Below are positions 19,901-31,682 of a DNA stretch of 64,000 nucleotides, in pieces. This DNA comes from Bolinopsis microptera (taxonomy: Eukaryota > Ctenophora > Tentaculata > Lobata > Bolinopsidae): contig NC_087083.1 of assembly GCF_026151205.1 (NCBI RefSeq), positions 14,134,944 to 14,198,943 on the forward strand, in the 5' to 3' direction. Position numbers and translations under genes: made by a program. The notes under the pieces were generated by a model, which saw only the letters and a list, made by a program, of their open reading frames with translations, was not told the origin of the DNA and made no database searches. Numbering within the stretch: position 1 is the stretch's first letter; every line of letters starts with the position of its first letter.

Positions 19901-22085
19901 CCGTCCAGGTTCACTGGGGTCAGACACAGCCTGAATATATTGCTCATTCAATTAGAGAGGGGGGGGTCAAACACAGCCTGAATATATTGCTCATTCAATT
20001 AGGGAGGGGGGGTCAAACACAGCCTATTAGTCTTTGTAGTGACATTTAGAGCTAAAATCTGAAGAGCTTTGTTTTGGGAACTTTTAACCCCTTTGAAGCT
20101 ATTTAATGGGTAATACTTTTACTATAAAATATTGGTATATCAATACCCAGCCATTAAAATGAGGTATTTAATGAATTATTTTCATCCTAATTTTGTTAAT
20201 ACATAAGTTGTGATCCAGTGAAAGGTAATTTTAATTTCCATTAGTATTACTATTTAGATCGTTTAAAGTTACGCTTATTTTGAGCATCAACCAAGAATTA
20301 CACTAATTTGTATCACATTTCTTCAACGATCTTATAATCTTATAATCTGATTATTCTCGCTGAAATCCATTTTAGACTTAACTGCCATCTATTAAAACTC
20401 TCGAGAAAGTTTAACGATCAGAGAAATCGTTTTACTTTGGATTTTTTATCGAAAAATAAAATTAATCAGGGATGAGATCATAAATGATGATTTCTTAAAT
20501 TGTTTGTGAATTGAGAGTAAAGCTATATTTAAAGTGGATTATTATTATTACCAGGTTGATGAGACCACCAGACATCTTATACTTTATAATAAAACAATGA
20601 GTGAGGTAATGGGGGGGGGGGGTAGAGTTGTGGGGGGGGGGGGGTAGAGTTGTGGGGGGGGGGGGGGGGTAGTTTTGGGGGGGGGGGTAGAGTTGTGGGG
20701 GGGGGGTAGTGTTGTGGGGGGGGGGGGTAGTGTTGGGGGGTAGTGTTGTGGGGGGGTAGTGTTGTGGGGGGTAGTGTTGTGGGGGGGAGGGGTAGTGTTG
20801 TGGGGGGGGGGGGGGGGGTAGTGTTGGGGGGTAGTGTTGTGGGGGGGGGGGGGTAGTGTTGTGGGGGGGGGTAGTGTTGTGGGGGGGGGGGTAGAGTTGT
20901 GGGGGGGGGGGGGGGGGGTAGTGTTGTGGGGGGGGGGGTAGTGTTGGGGGGGTAGAGTTGTGGGGGGTTGTGTTGTGGGGGGGTGGGGGGGTAGAGTTGT
21001 GGGGGGGGGGTAGTGTTGTGGGGGGGGGGGGTAGTGTTGGGGGGGTAGAGTTGTGGGGGTAGTGTTGTGGGGGGGGGGGGGGGGTAGTGTTGTGGGGGGG
21101 GGGGTAGTGTTGGGGGGTAGTGTTGTGGGGGGGGGGGGGGTAGTGTTGTGGGGGGGGGGGGGGGGGGTAGTGTTGTGGGGGGGGGGTAGTGTTGTGGGGG
21201 GGGGGTAGTGTTGGGGGGGTAGTGTTGTGGGGGGGGGGGTAGTGTTGTGGGGGGGTAGTGTTGTGGGGGGGGGGTAGTGTTGTGGGGGGGGGGTAGTGTT
21301 GGGGGGTAGTGTTGTGGGGGGGGGGGTAGTGTTGTGGGGGGGGGGGGGGGTAGTGTTGTGGGGGGGTAGTGTTGTAGGGGGGGGGGGGGTAGAGTTGTAG
21401 CACCTCTCTCAGACGTTTGTAGGTTTATAACCTACCAAGACGCGCGCCGAGTTGGACTCGTCGACGGTCAGCTCTAATATTTGAAACAAATATTTTATGA
21501 GTATTACCCGTTAATCAGAAGTAAAACTCACCCGAAGTGGAAGTTGACGATCTGTTTCCTGTCATTGAGTCTCCACACCTGCCTCAGGTCGGTCTGGTTA
21601 CAGACAGTGCTCACAATTACGCTTTCATTTGTAGCCTCGTAGCAGTTCTGCACCTCCCTCACAAAGATCCGGCCCCAGTTACCCCGCAGGAATTGGCTAT
21701 CTGAGGGAAAATGGACTGGTAAAACCCTTTAAGGCTAAAGGAAATGATTGTCAGGGATGAAGGAAATGATTGTCAGGGATGAAGGAAATGATTGTCAGGG
21801 ATGAAGGAAATGATTGTCAGGGATGAAGGAAATGATTGTCAGGGATGAAAATGACCCTAATTATAAATATTGATTAAGTCCTTGTGTCATTACAATTACC
21901 ACGTTACATGACGTGATACTTGTAGTTTGCTGTAGTTTACTGTAGTTTGCAGACAACTTACAACTCTGTTCAGTGTTAATGGCAGAGATATCTCTCCAAC
22001 CTAGCACCGGGCAAACAACCACCAGGAAGCACAAGCACAGCACACTAGCCAGGATTGTATTCAGATAGGGAGGGAGGGAGAGCAC
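15312..22085 (-). CDS. Secreted beta-trefoil (ricin-B-like) plus immunoglobulin-domain protein, 3' end unresolved
   Basis: Eight exons join in consistent phases on the minus strand: 21962-22085, 21532-21700, 19773-19930, 19541-19648, 17465-17619, 16016-16148, 15736-15829 and 15312-15469. Exon 1 encodes a signal peptide (MLSLPPYLNTILASVLCLCF...). Exons 2-4 encode a beta-trefoil lectin-like region with NWGRIFVREVQNCYEAT, RQVWRLNDRKQIVNFHFG, LCLTPVNLDGRD and SSLQQCLDVN. Exons 5-6 form an Ig domain: AAKLSCQLQN, DYVMWTNG, then SMLSILTVDRVDGPGSWTC. Exons 7-8 begin a second Ig domain (SMTASMKCCYTGKYEP then TKIFWQRHGKT), whose F-strand cysteine must lie in an exon I could not find below 15312. No membrane segment was seen. 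A carbohydrate-binding recognition protein is plausible but inferred. Five or more of its introns carry repeats built from the adjoining splice junctions. Confidence 0.75.
15484..15536. repeat. TA-rich microsatellite
   Basis: Near-pure alternating TA of about 50 bp, just upstream (on the minus strand) of the acceptor of the last visible lectin-Ig exon. Confidence 0.85.
15710..15740. repeat. Short tandem donor duplication
   Basis: On the minus strand the exon end TTTTGGTAAGTAACTATGG is followed after a few bases by TTTTGGTAAGTAACT, so the strong GTAAGT donor of exon 15736-15829 is present twice about 23 bases apart. Confidence 0.7.
16149..17360. repeat. Seven partial exon/acceptor copies separated by G-tracts
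   Basis: The first roughly 58 bases of the minus-strand Ig exon 16016-16148, together with its acceptor (AATACTAATATTTAG), are repeated seven times upstream. The units are about 165-190 bp. Between copies are long G runs (10 to about 27 G on the + strand, hence C-tracts on the sense strand) joined by TAGTGTTGT. Each copy therefore presents a long pyrimidine tract and an AG acceptor, but only the final copy continues into the full exon and a donor. Confidence 0.9.
17636..18000. repeat. 12-bp satellite (ACCTGTTATAAT)n, block 1
   Basis: About 30 near-perfect copies of ACCTGTTATAAT lie directly beside the acceptor of the Ig exon 17465-17619. On the sense (minus) strand the unit reads ATTATAACAGGT, and the true acceptor reads TTAATTACAGGTATTAG, so each unit resembles the exon junction. 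Long open frames across it are artefacts of the 12-bp period. Confidence 0.93.
18001..18440. repeat. 123-bp direct repeat pair within the 12-bp satellite
   Basis: AGTAGTGGATGACCTTGCTG and the following 103 bases occur at 18001-18123 and again at 18318-18440, separated by 194 bases of single-copy sequence. The second copy runs directly into the next 12-bp satellite block. This suggests a segmental duplication that split one satellite array. Confidence 0.85.
18436..19455. repeat. 12-bp satellite (ACCTGTTATAAT)n, block 2
   Basis: This is about 1 kb, or roughly 85 copies, of the same 12-bp unit, with interspersed variant units ACCTGTAATTAA and ACCTGTAATAAT. It lies in the intron between exons 19541-19648 and 17465-17619 of the minus-strand lectin-Ig gene. 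Variants occur in clusters, consistent with local unit amplification. Confidence 0.93.
19921..20026. repeat. Acceptor-region triplication of a lectin exon
   Basis: GTCARACACAGCCTGAATAT plus TGCTCATTCAATTAG and a G run is present about three times, the last copy incomplete. On the minus strand each copy carries the acceptor ATATATTCAG and the first bases of exon 19773-19930. The copy nearest the exon is the one that continues in frame. Confidence 0.8.
20027..20609. other. Intron sequence, no feature
   Basis: AT-rich single-copy intron of the minus-strand lectin-Ig gene between the acceptor triplication and the G-rich array. I see no exon or repeat here. Confidence 0.5.
20610..21392. repeat. 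G-rich minisatellite, TAGTGTTGT plus G-run
   Basis: About 40 irregular units of TAGTGTTGT or TAGAGTTGT alternate with runs of 5 to about 18 G on the + strand. The same TAGTGTTGT plus G-run motif separates the exon copies at 16.1-17.3 kb, so the two arrays are related. The region lies in the intron between lectin exons 2 and 3. An open frame of proline, histidine, asparagine and threonine across it is a repeat artefact. Confidence 0.93.
21421..21515. repeat. Dispersed repeat, copy A
   Basis: Contains AGGTTTATAAC, GACGCGCGCCGAGTT, ACTCGTCGACGGTC, TAATATTTG and ACAAATATTTTATGAGTAT, then TACCCGTTAAT. A diverged copy with the same order lies at 53443-53565. It sits in an intron of the lectin-Ig gene. 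It is probably a short mobile element; its ends are undefined. Confidence 0.65.
21735..21850. repeat. 23-bp tandem repeat
   Basis: Five copies of AAGGAAATGATTGTCAGGGATG (one extra base in some) lie in the first intron of the lectin-Ig gene, shortly before the exon 2 acceptor. Confidence 0.85.
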
Positions 22086-25000
22086 GTAGCTGGGTATACT
22101 GTTCCTTCTTTATAGCTTTAGAAATGGGTGTTTTACTTTTACAGACCCTCTTGTAAACATTATTAAACAATCATTATTTAGTTTTAACTTACAGTTACAA
22201 CCGGTGGATATTTTAAATTAGAGTTTTGACGGTTAAAATATTTTTAACGCGGCTATGGTTTGTTTTTCAAAATGATAAAATATGATTGGGTTACGATGAA
22301 AGAAAAATAATAAAAAGTACAAGTTATTATGTACTTTGTAAGCTGATATCCGTTTGATGGTTAAAAAACAAATCAAATAAAAGAATATTTCTAAATTCAA
22401 CCTGATTTTAGCTATTTACAAGAATGCTTATCAATCGAAGGTAGGTAAAGAGGTAAAAAGTGAACTGAATATTTGGGTGTGGATGGAGCAACTTTTAAAC
22501 AACTAAAGAACGTTCCGTGTATCCGATACAAAAATGATAAATACTCCTTATTGTTTGACAAAACGTGTTTATTAAAACATAATCGAATTTCAATTATTGG
22601 AAAACGAATTTAGGGTCGATGTAATGATGTGATTTGACAATTAGATAATGATATAATTGATTGCAGTTACAATGGCACTAAATTTATAATAGAAATTTAA
22701 TTGATTGACTTGGCAGAAAAGAATGAAGCTAAAAAATATTTGATGGACTTTGTTGTGTGTAAGAATAAATCGTGAAAACCACACATCACAAAGGTTATAG
22801 AACCATTCCTAGATAACACAAAGTTAAGACCGTAAAGAAAGTGCTGAACATAAAATATTCAACTAATGTAATCAATTGCAATAGAATATATGTTGAAATT
22901 TGTTTAAAATAAGATTAAGATATTCGAATACCACACATATAATACCACGTGAAATTCCACATATAACTTCGTACCATACTCTCACAATATCCAGATCATG
23001 AACTTTATCCATGAAATGTTGAAGAGGATGATCAAATGTAGACAGTAGAGGAGCAATGAAATTACCCATTCAGTGATAAACGAAGATACACTTAATGATT
23101 TATTTGTTATCGCCGATATGAGTCATGAATATTTATGGTAATTGGAATAATTATCCGGTTTCTGACAACTATTTGAAGATATCTGAAAATCAATGAAATC
23201 AATAGCGAAGGGTAGGAAATTTTATAAACTCATTCATGCCTGCATATATTTCTAAACACGCGGAATGCAGTTTACGCACAGTAAAATGGATTAACTAGAG
23301 TCACCTTCAAAAGCAAAAGCCAGAGATTCAAGGAAAATGGGCTCAAAGTTTGGCAAGAATGTTACAAAATTACGGGCATATAATATATGTAGGTATGTAT
23401 AATTGATAACAAATTTTGAAGCTTGATTCTCGATCTTTCGGAAGGTGAACTTAATACTGGGGCAGGACGTAAGAGGACCACAACGTTTGTTTATTGGATC
23501 TCAATCTAAAATCTAATCAATGGTGTAAAGTCAAAATAAGATTCTATGTGATTAATACTTTAATATATATCGTAGAAGATCAAAGAAACCAATATGACAA
23601 AATGAGTCAGCTGAATATCACTATAACTGGCTGTATAACAGCGACCTGCGCCACGTTGTCATAGCAACCTACACTGGGCCACATTGTCAAGCGTGCCGGA
23701 AGTAGTACTGCCAGTAGTAAACTTAATGGAACAGGGAGGAGAAGCAGGGAGTACCTCCTCACAATGAGTAGGATTACTGGCTAATGGTGGGATATTATCA
23801 TTATAACAATGTGACCTGCATCTGGTCTGTCAAGAGCATCCTTCAAACTACTTCCTCCATATGCACATCCCCTGATCAGCTATTTTAAATAAGCTATCAT
23901 TAAGGATGGTAACCATGCTTATATGAATAAACCACCAGTGCCCGAGTAATAGCTATACTTGGTGCAGCTGCTATTATCCCCCTCCATTGTTTCAAACCTT
24001 ATAAACAATGGAGGGTGGAATATCTCACTGGAGCACTACAGGTGAGTGTGGGAAGCATCTCGTAAACAGCAAGTTCGTGTGAATTTAGCAGAGCTCAATT
24101 GTATACAATGATAATTATATCTAAACTAACCCTCCGAAAATAGCAAGTAGTAATAAGGCTCCGTGGTTGAGTAGCCAATAAGCTTGCACTCAAAAAGGTA
24201 AGGTACAAGAATTCCACATGAATATGTGGAATAATGGAGAACAGAGTCTCCAGAGAGAACACCTGCTCCACATTTGAGATGTTCAGTCAGGAGTCAATCA
24301 TCAGATTAAATAGGTGTTACTTAACGTACCGGATAATGCTGGGTCGTGTGTATTTTCTATACATAAACAAAATTTAATAAAGATATTGCATTGTGAAATG
24401 ACTGCTGTTGAGTTGAGGTATTGAATAATTACGTAGCTACTGCAGATGGGTTTACATAGGACCGTTCAGGTAATAAAAATTCGATCAAGGTTATTTTTAG
24501 ATATATTCCATTCGAAACATTACCGTTAATAAATAAACCAAGATTATATTCCCAATCAACTCCCCCACCCCCTATTGTAATATATATCGTATGGCGAAGT
24601 ACGAGTTACTACTACGAGGAGTGCTATCTCACAGGCTGTTTTCTCAGATGATTCTTAACCCTAACCAAGTTTAAAATGATAAACCTAACCCAGTTTGCAA
24701 TGATAAACCTAACCAAGTTTACAATGACAAACCTAACCCAGTTTGCAATGATAAACCTAACCAAGTTTACAGTGTAAACCTAACCCAGCCTTGTCACGCC
24801 CCAGAAAATGGTGCAACTGCGGAATTGTGGAGTTCAACCTTCAAGACGCGGCAATGCTGAAGACAAGATAAATTATAGTTTAATGTAGTTCCTGGAATAG
24901 CTGAGTCTGGTTATATAATCTATAAAATGTATCTCAACAGATAACAGTAAACAATCGATCATCATCACGACTGATCAAATGCAAACAACTCATATCAAAG

Positions 25001-28000
25001 AATTTAGAATGTAAATTAAATCAAAGTACAAGGACACTGACTCATCTAGAAAATGAAAATTCTAACCTATAACCGATTAAGCAATTAAAAGTGATATAAT
25101 GAATAGTTACAGTATGCGACGAGTAGAATAAATGAAAAGTAACGAACTCCTCTACACCAGGTGTTACTACCCGCACAGAGCCTACTCCGTATAATGTTAC
25201 AGGTTACGGAGTACATAAGGAGCGCGCTGCACAACGCTAGATAACGACTAGTTTAACGACCAGTAAATTGTGTGAGCTATTTATAACACTCCCTCAGGAC
25301 ATGGTAATGGTATTAATGACAATGAACTGTCTAATAAAGGACAAGTACCCCTCAGTACCCAAACGAGCGTGCACCAAGTTATAGGTACTTAGAGAGTGTT
25401 GCCTATCCACCTATTGTTCAATTAATCAAATACACGATTAGTTCAAGGCTAGAACCCATGCTCGGATTACTTCAAATCCTATGATTTTATAATCGGGGGC
25501 ACATTCCATTTAGGTACTTAACAGTGCTACTCCGCAAAACCTGACTGACATCTGTTTAATGTAAATTGCATCTAAAAATATACAGTATATGACTTAATAT
25601 AAACAGTATGAACTGTATGATCTAATATAAACAGTTATTAAGTTGTATTTTGGGTGGTGATACTAATTGTTAGAAAGCCGCGCAAAGAATTTCAATTTTT
25701 AAACAGAAAAATTTGAATCAGTGTTATGTCTTTTTCAAAGTGGCTTTAGTATATTAATATTGTGCATGTGGTCAATTCTGCTGTTTACCGTGAATATAAT
25801 GATGAAAACGATACCCCTCTACCTCGAATAAATTGGAAATCTGAACTCTAGGAGTCCTGTTATAAAAGTTATGGAAATGCAATCAGACATGATTCAGGAC
25901 GATACGAGAATCTTTTAAACTGGCGAATACTAATATTATTTGTAACTTGAATTGGTAAATCTTTCAAGCCTCTTTAAATTAAAAAAATCCATGGATTTCA
26001 CGAATACTAGGAATATTTAAAGCCAAAGGTTACACATGAAAGTAGGAACTTTCAGATTTTTGTTTATTTGAGCGTAAGGGCGAATCAACCAATGACCATA
26101 TAATGCCGAAGATAGTAATTTCTTGAAAATTCAATGGTAGGATTGACTAATTACACTATCTATCTTTAGCACTGAAGGATCTTGAGTATCGAATGACCGT
26201 ATATCCGGAAAATACCTAAATCACCTCTAAGATGAGACACCAGGGGTCGGTTCCCTGAAGAGAAGCAGCATAGAAACAACACTACAAAAATTCAACGGAT
26301 TTTAATTTGGACGGACCTTAAACGGACGGAAATTATTTGAACGGACATTAAAAATAACATGAACGCTAGGGCCTCCAGCGTTCAAATAAGGTCCGATAAG
26401 GTATATACAACAGGAACACACACTACAAAGGGATATAATTCAGTACTGTGCCCTAGTTGAGTGTGTACCACAACCTAGCACCCTGCCTAAACGTTCGGAG
26501 CTCCCAGACCTATGTAATATGTGGCAAAAAGGGGGAAAAAACGCTTACCCAGGATAAATGTTGAACTGACTAATTTAAATAATATTCTTTAATATATAAT
26601 AATGCTTCTGATACTCAGGAACGGATTACAACTTTACAGGGCTCGGATAGTTCCGAATGACAAATTGTTATCCGGATAAAATGAACAAATGTTCACTGAC
26701 TCAGTGCGTGCTGATCTGATGATCTGTTACCCGATTATGCTTTCAAATAAAGCTGTTTAAATGGCGGTATACAAATTATGCGAAAAAGAAGGAAGGAATG
26801 TAACAACTAACAGACCAAATTTGAGTCAAAGGAATTACTATAAATCAGGTGAGGTCCGGCCATTTGGAATATCTTCAAATATTTCAAAGATTTTACAAGT
26901 GCTGAAGGAATAATATGAATATTTTGACCTTCAAGTTTACGCAAGGACATCGAGCTGAGTGAAGCATTTTATACTCAAGTTGTATGGGAAAATTAAAAAA
27001 CTTGGTGAGTAATCGAAATGAGCTGTATCTTTTTATTAGGCTGAGATGAAAATATTCTCAAATTGTATCACTCTTTTAATTCTCATTATCTTGTGATCCA
27101 TATTAATTCACTGAACTAGTGGATACCAGAGGTAGTTATACTAATTATACTAATTATACTAATTATACTAATTATACTAATTATATTTATAGTTATACTA
27201 TTTATAGTCTATACTACCTCGGGTATACTCATAACTAACATGATAAGACTACTCAGTATATCAGTGAATGTTACGGTCACATGGTAACTATAGAAGTAGC
27301 CAGAAAACACTGCAGGTATAATTTATAACTATTATTATATCAGCAAACGACCGTGATGAGAATTTTAAAATGGCCGGGACCAGTATTTTAACCGTATTTG
27401 GACACCAAATTTAGCAGAATCAACTATTAGTGCGGAAGTGATCCATGTTTAAGATGGCGATTTGTTTAAGATACAAAATTTGTTGAGTTTCATATTATGA
27501 ATGATATGATTTATATTTTCTAATAGAAATTTTTTCCCGTCACGCTGCAAATTTTGTCTAAAATCTCGATAGAAGTTGTATCTAAAATCCGGTAAAATTG
27601 GTATTTTGGCCAGGACCGGGATTTGATAAAAAGTCCAATCCCGGCTACGGGATCACGGTCGATCTCTAGCTGTATTATATATAACTGCAATAACTAATAA
27701 GACAGTGTTCCCGCTCTACTGTAAACTATGAATGCAGGATCTGTACTCCCTTGCAGTTAGTTCCTCCTTGTAGTTACACGCACGTGTCTTGTAAATAATC
27801 TAATTCTGTATTCCATTGTTCGAGCTCTTCTTGAGGAACAAAGATCAAAGTGAAAAGTAGATTTCTTCAAGACGCGTATACAGGTATAGTAGTACTAGTG
27901 GTGTAGTACAGGTAGTACTAGTGGTGTAGTAAGCTATTACCCTTGTCTATTACCCTGTCTATGGTGAGACCGACAGACCTATAAAGCTAAAAGAGAGCTA

Positions 28001-28029
28001 GAGACCTAGAGTACCGTAATACTGTATGT
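22086..28029. other. Long AT-rich stretch without recognisable genes
   Basis: I find no exon, RNA gene or large repeat that I can support here. Minor features are an imperfect 26-bp repeat of AACCTAACC(A/C)AGTTT at about 24656-24790, an (ACTAATTAT)n patch at about 27139-27185, and a short segment at 26380-26402 (CAAATAAGGTCCGATAAGGTA) that recurs at 53638-53660. The 5' part is the probable promoter region of the lectin-Ig gene that starts at 22085. Confidence 0.5.
24656..24790. repeat. Imperfect 26-bp tandem repeat
   Basis: About five copies of a unit around AACCTAACCMAGTTTRCAAT and GATA. Copies alternate between CCAAGTTTAC and CCCAGTTTGC forms, suggesting a higher-order dimer unit. Confidence 0.75.
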
Positions 28030-28041
28030 TAAAACGGTTCC

Positions 28042-28822
28042 CAATAAGAGTTGTGCGGGTCTAGGAACACATGATAAGAGTTGTGCGGGTCTAGGAACAC
28101 ATGATAAGAGTTGTGCGGGTCTAGGAACACATGATAATAATTGTGCGGGTCTAGGAACACATGATAAGAATTGTGCGGGTCTAGGAACACATGATAAGAA
28201 TTGTGCGGGTCTAGGAACACATGATAAGAGTGGTGCGGGTCTAGGAACACATGATAAGAATTGTGCGGGTCTAGGAACACATGATAATAATTGTGCGGGT
28301 CTAGGAACACATGATAAGAATTGTGCGGGTCTAGGAACACATGATAAGAATTGTGCGGGTCTAGGAACACATGATAAGAATTGTGCGGGTCTAGGAACAC
28401 ATGATAAGAATTGTGCGGGTCTAGGAACACATGATAATAATTGTGCGGGTCTAGGAACACATGATAAGAATTGTGCGGGTCTAGGAACACATGATAAGAG
28501 TTGTGCGGGTCTAGGAACACATGATAAGAGTTGTGCGGGTCTAGGAACACATGATAAGAGTTGTGCGGGTCTAGGAACACATGATAAGAGTTGTGCGGGT
28601 CTAGGAACACATAATAAGAGTTGTGCGGGTCTAGGAACACATGATAAGAGTTGTGCGGGTCTAGGAACACATGATAAGAGTTGTGTGGGTCTAGGAACAC
28701 GTGATAAGAGTTGTGCGGGTCTAGGAACACATGATAAGAATTGTGCGGGTCTAGGAACACATGATAAGAATTGTGCGGGTCTAGGAACACACGATAAGAA
28801 TTGTGCGGGTCTAGGAACACGT
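28042..28822. repeat. 30-bp minisatellite
   Basis: About 26 near-identical head-to-tail copies of TTGTGCGGGTCTAGGAACAC plus ATGATAAGAG (or AA) are present. Since 30 is a multiple of three, open frames run through it in several phases; these are not genes. No unique spacers occur between copies, so it is not a CRISPR array. Confidence 0.95.
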
Positions 28823-31669
28823 GCATTTTGCAATTTCTGGGCCCGAAGGAAAAAAAGTATAAAGAGCATCGCACAGTAAACAGAGAAACGATTTGAAGAG
28901 GTTCAAGTGTAGAGGGTATCTGGTAAAATGGAAGGACTCAGTAAATATATACTAGACGGAGATTTGATCGGAGCAGCATTCTTAAATAATAATAGAGTGA
29001 TAATCGCTTCAAGAACTGCTGGTTTGAAACATGAACAATATTGTGACAAAAAAGTGCAAATAAAAGTTACGATTACTAGAATATGCCTAAAAAGTAGAAC
29101 ATACATTGGAATCTTGGTAAGCTAAAGTTTCAACGCATCAATAATTATAACACCCTGCAGTAGGAATTGTTCCCAGTCGGGATATCTTGGGTACGGTGGA
29201 CGGAGAATGATTAGTATTTGAGTAGAATTATCACCGAATTCTTCATGGTCTCAATGACTTCTAATGACTTTCAGGGTTCACGTGATGAAGTTAGCTTTGT
29301 ATTTTATCAGGAGTAGCTTAATGTAATCTGCATGCCTGTCATGTACCGCTGCAACGTCCACATTCCTCATTACTTTGTTAAATTTCACTGCAACAAAGGT
29401 AGTTCATAATCCAAATAATTTGGACCTAAGTGTACCTACTAGCAATAAATTAGGAAAAAAGATTATCATCACTCAATTAGTTCAACAGCCACAAACTGAA
29501 ACAACATGGGACAGAATACTGCAAATTAAATGATATATGCACTTGTAAATCAGTGGGGCATAACGTGATATAATATACTGACGCATGTCTAATAAAACTG
29601 GTGCAGGTGATCAAGGTTGTTGAATAGTGAATTTGCCCAGAAATAAGTGATAATGTGTAACTGGTAAAGATAACGATCAGAAACTGCACCTCCTTTATCT
29701 TGGCAACACACCACTAATGATAAAACTCGGCAATATAATTTATTCTCAAATATACCGACTAATTGCTTAATACAAAGCTTTGATAACCGTATATTTCAGA
29801 GTAAGATAATTGAGGTGAACCCGCCACTAGACTCCATGCACAGTAGAGAACCTACGTCAGATGAACGTTTAGAATCTTGAAGAATCTTTCGGTTCTCGGC
29901 CGAATATATCATACCCATTAAGTAAATTATGCTGGGAAGTAATAGCTACTACTAAAGAAATAGATTTGAGGCATGAACAGATTCCCCCAGCGCCATAAGA
30001 AATACAGACAAATATAAAATTAAAATCTACCGTCGAAGTTACCAAAGTGGTATGACCGTATGAATGCAATACCAACTTGAATGAGTATAAGGTGGCGTAT
30101 TCAGTCAGTGATCGACAGATATGCTGACTCAAATACAAGGAAATGTTTTAAAAGGTAAAATTTTGAAATCGTAAAAAATTACCTCCTTATATAAATGAAG
30201 TTCTCAGTTTAACATTTCGATTTTGTAAAGGACCCTGACATTACCCAAAAAGAGATTATGTTTTACCAAAACCCATAATTGGATAGAGTGGACCTTTGCC
30301 AGTGTCTCCCTTTCCTAACAGAAGGAAATGATATAAATTTGAATTACCGTTCTCAAATGCAAAATGATACCGGAAATGGTACTTCGGGCCGGTCCCCAAC
30401 AAAAAAACTAGTATTACTATTAAAATACTGGCGTCACTGTCAGTATCTGATTTAGGCACCACCCAACCAACAGACCACCCGATAAGTCAGCCAGGTTGTC
30501 ATGACATTTGCAATCATGCTCAATTAGCAGGGGATCAATCGAAAACGTACAAATAATTATCCGGATAAGATAAGAATAAAGAAGGGAGTTCCTGTCGGGA
30601 CCTCATACAATGTGACGTTAAAACAATGCATCTGATAATTAGATTAGTTTACCAAGGTTACTGGGCAGTCTTCACGCGCCTTTAATCAGACGTATTTATA
30701 GGCAAGAAGGTGGGCACTGATAAGGGTCTTATCAAAGTAATATGAAGATAGTAAGGTATTAAGTGACTTACGCGATGAATTGATGCCTTCATGTTTTACA
30801 AATTATGAAATTTCTTTATGGACAAGAACTCGTTTGTATTTTATGACCAGGTTATAAACCTTATTATACCTTCAAATAAGCAGTGCGTGAATTGTTAGAG
30901 TCAAAAAAGTAAAAACAGATCAGCGTTCAGTGATCAGGTAAACATTAAACTAGTATAACTATAAGATGCCTGCATAAATAATAAAGAAATCCTGTAATAT
31001 ATTCGTATCATCAGCGTTAATTGGAAAAGTTATGAAATGGATAACTGTAAATCAGTATCACACGTTTTAGACGAACAAACAACACATATAATATAGGTTG
31101 TAGAAACATTCTCTGAAAACATCAAATATTTGGCCAGTATTAAAGTAGCTACTCTTATACACGGCGCCTAGAAGTCCCAACACGAAAAATAATTACGGAA
31201 AAACGTCTGAAATCAAAATGAAGAGCGAAGATACAAATATTTTTGCATGCAAACAATTTAATAATTACTGAACTTGAATAATCAGTGAACATTCTGTACG
31301 TGTTGCATAATAAGTAGTTTAAGGGCTTTTTCCCCCTAACAAGAAATGCGGCCGCTTTTCTTTCGTGGATGGCCGCTCAATTTCCCGATCAGTGATTATT
31401 TATTATGTTCCATACAACCTGGGTCCCCAGTCTTTACAGTCTAAAGTATTAACTGTAATTGAGCTAAGATGGTAATTTGATTTTTGTCGTTAGCACGGGA
31501 CATTGGTACTAGTAGGCTCAAGGTGTTGGCCTATTTAGTACTTTCGCAAGGTAATTTTCATCACGTTAAACTTAATTTTACAATCAGAATAAATTCAATC
31601 ACCCCTGGTGAGAGGCCTTTTTGATTTTGTGGAGGTATGTGTATTTAACAATGTATACCCATCTCCCGT
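28823..31669. other. Non-coding stretch, no gene seen
   Basis: AT-rich and single copy as far as I can read. Short open frames (for example 28928-29125 + and 29477-29689 -) have no recognisable domain, splice structure or start context. Confidence 0.45.
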
Positions 31670-31682
31670 TATTGTTGTATTC

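Noticed and set aside
20495-21403. 302-residue proline/histidine/threonine-rich frame
   Set aside because: It is produced by the G-run array in a lectin-Ig intron. There are no conserved features, and the reading frame depends on G-run lengths.
28042-28822. CRISPR-like array
   Set aside because: The copies are contiguous with no unique spacers, and the window is eukaryotic. The same applies to 49493-50543.
28006-28879. Overlapping frames of 280 or more residues with 10-residue repeats
   Set aside because: They come from a 30-bp minisatellite open in more than one frame on both strands, with no start context or domain.
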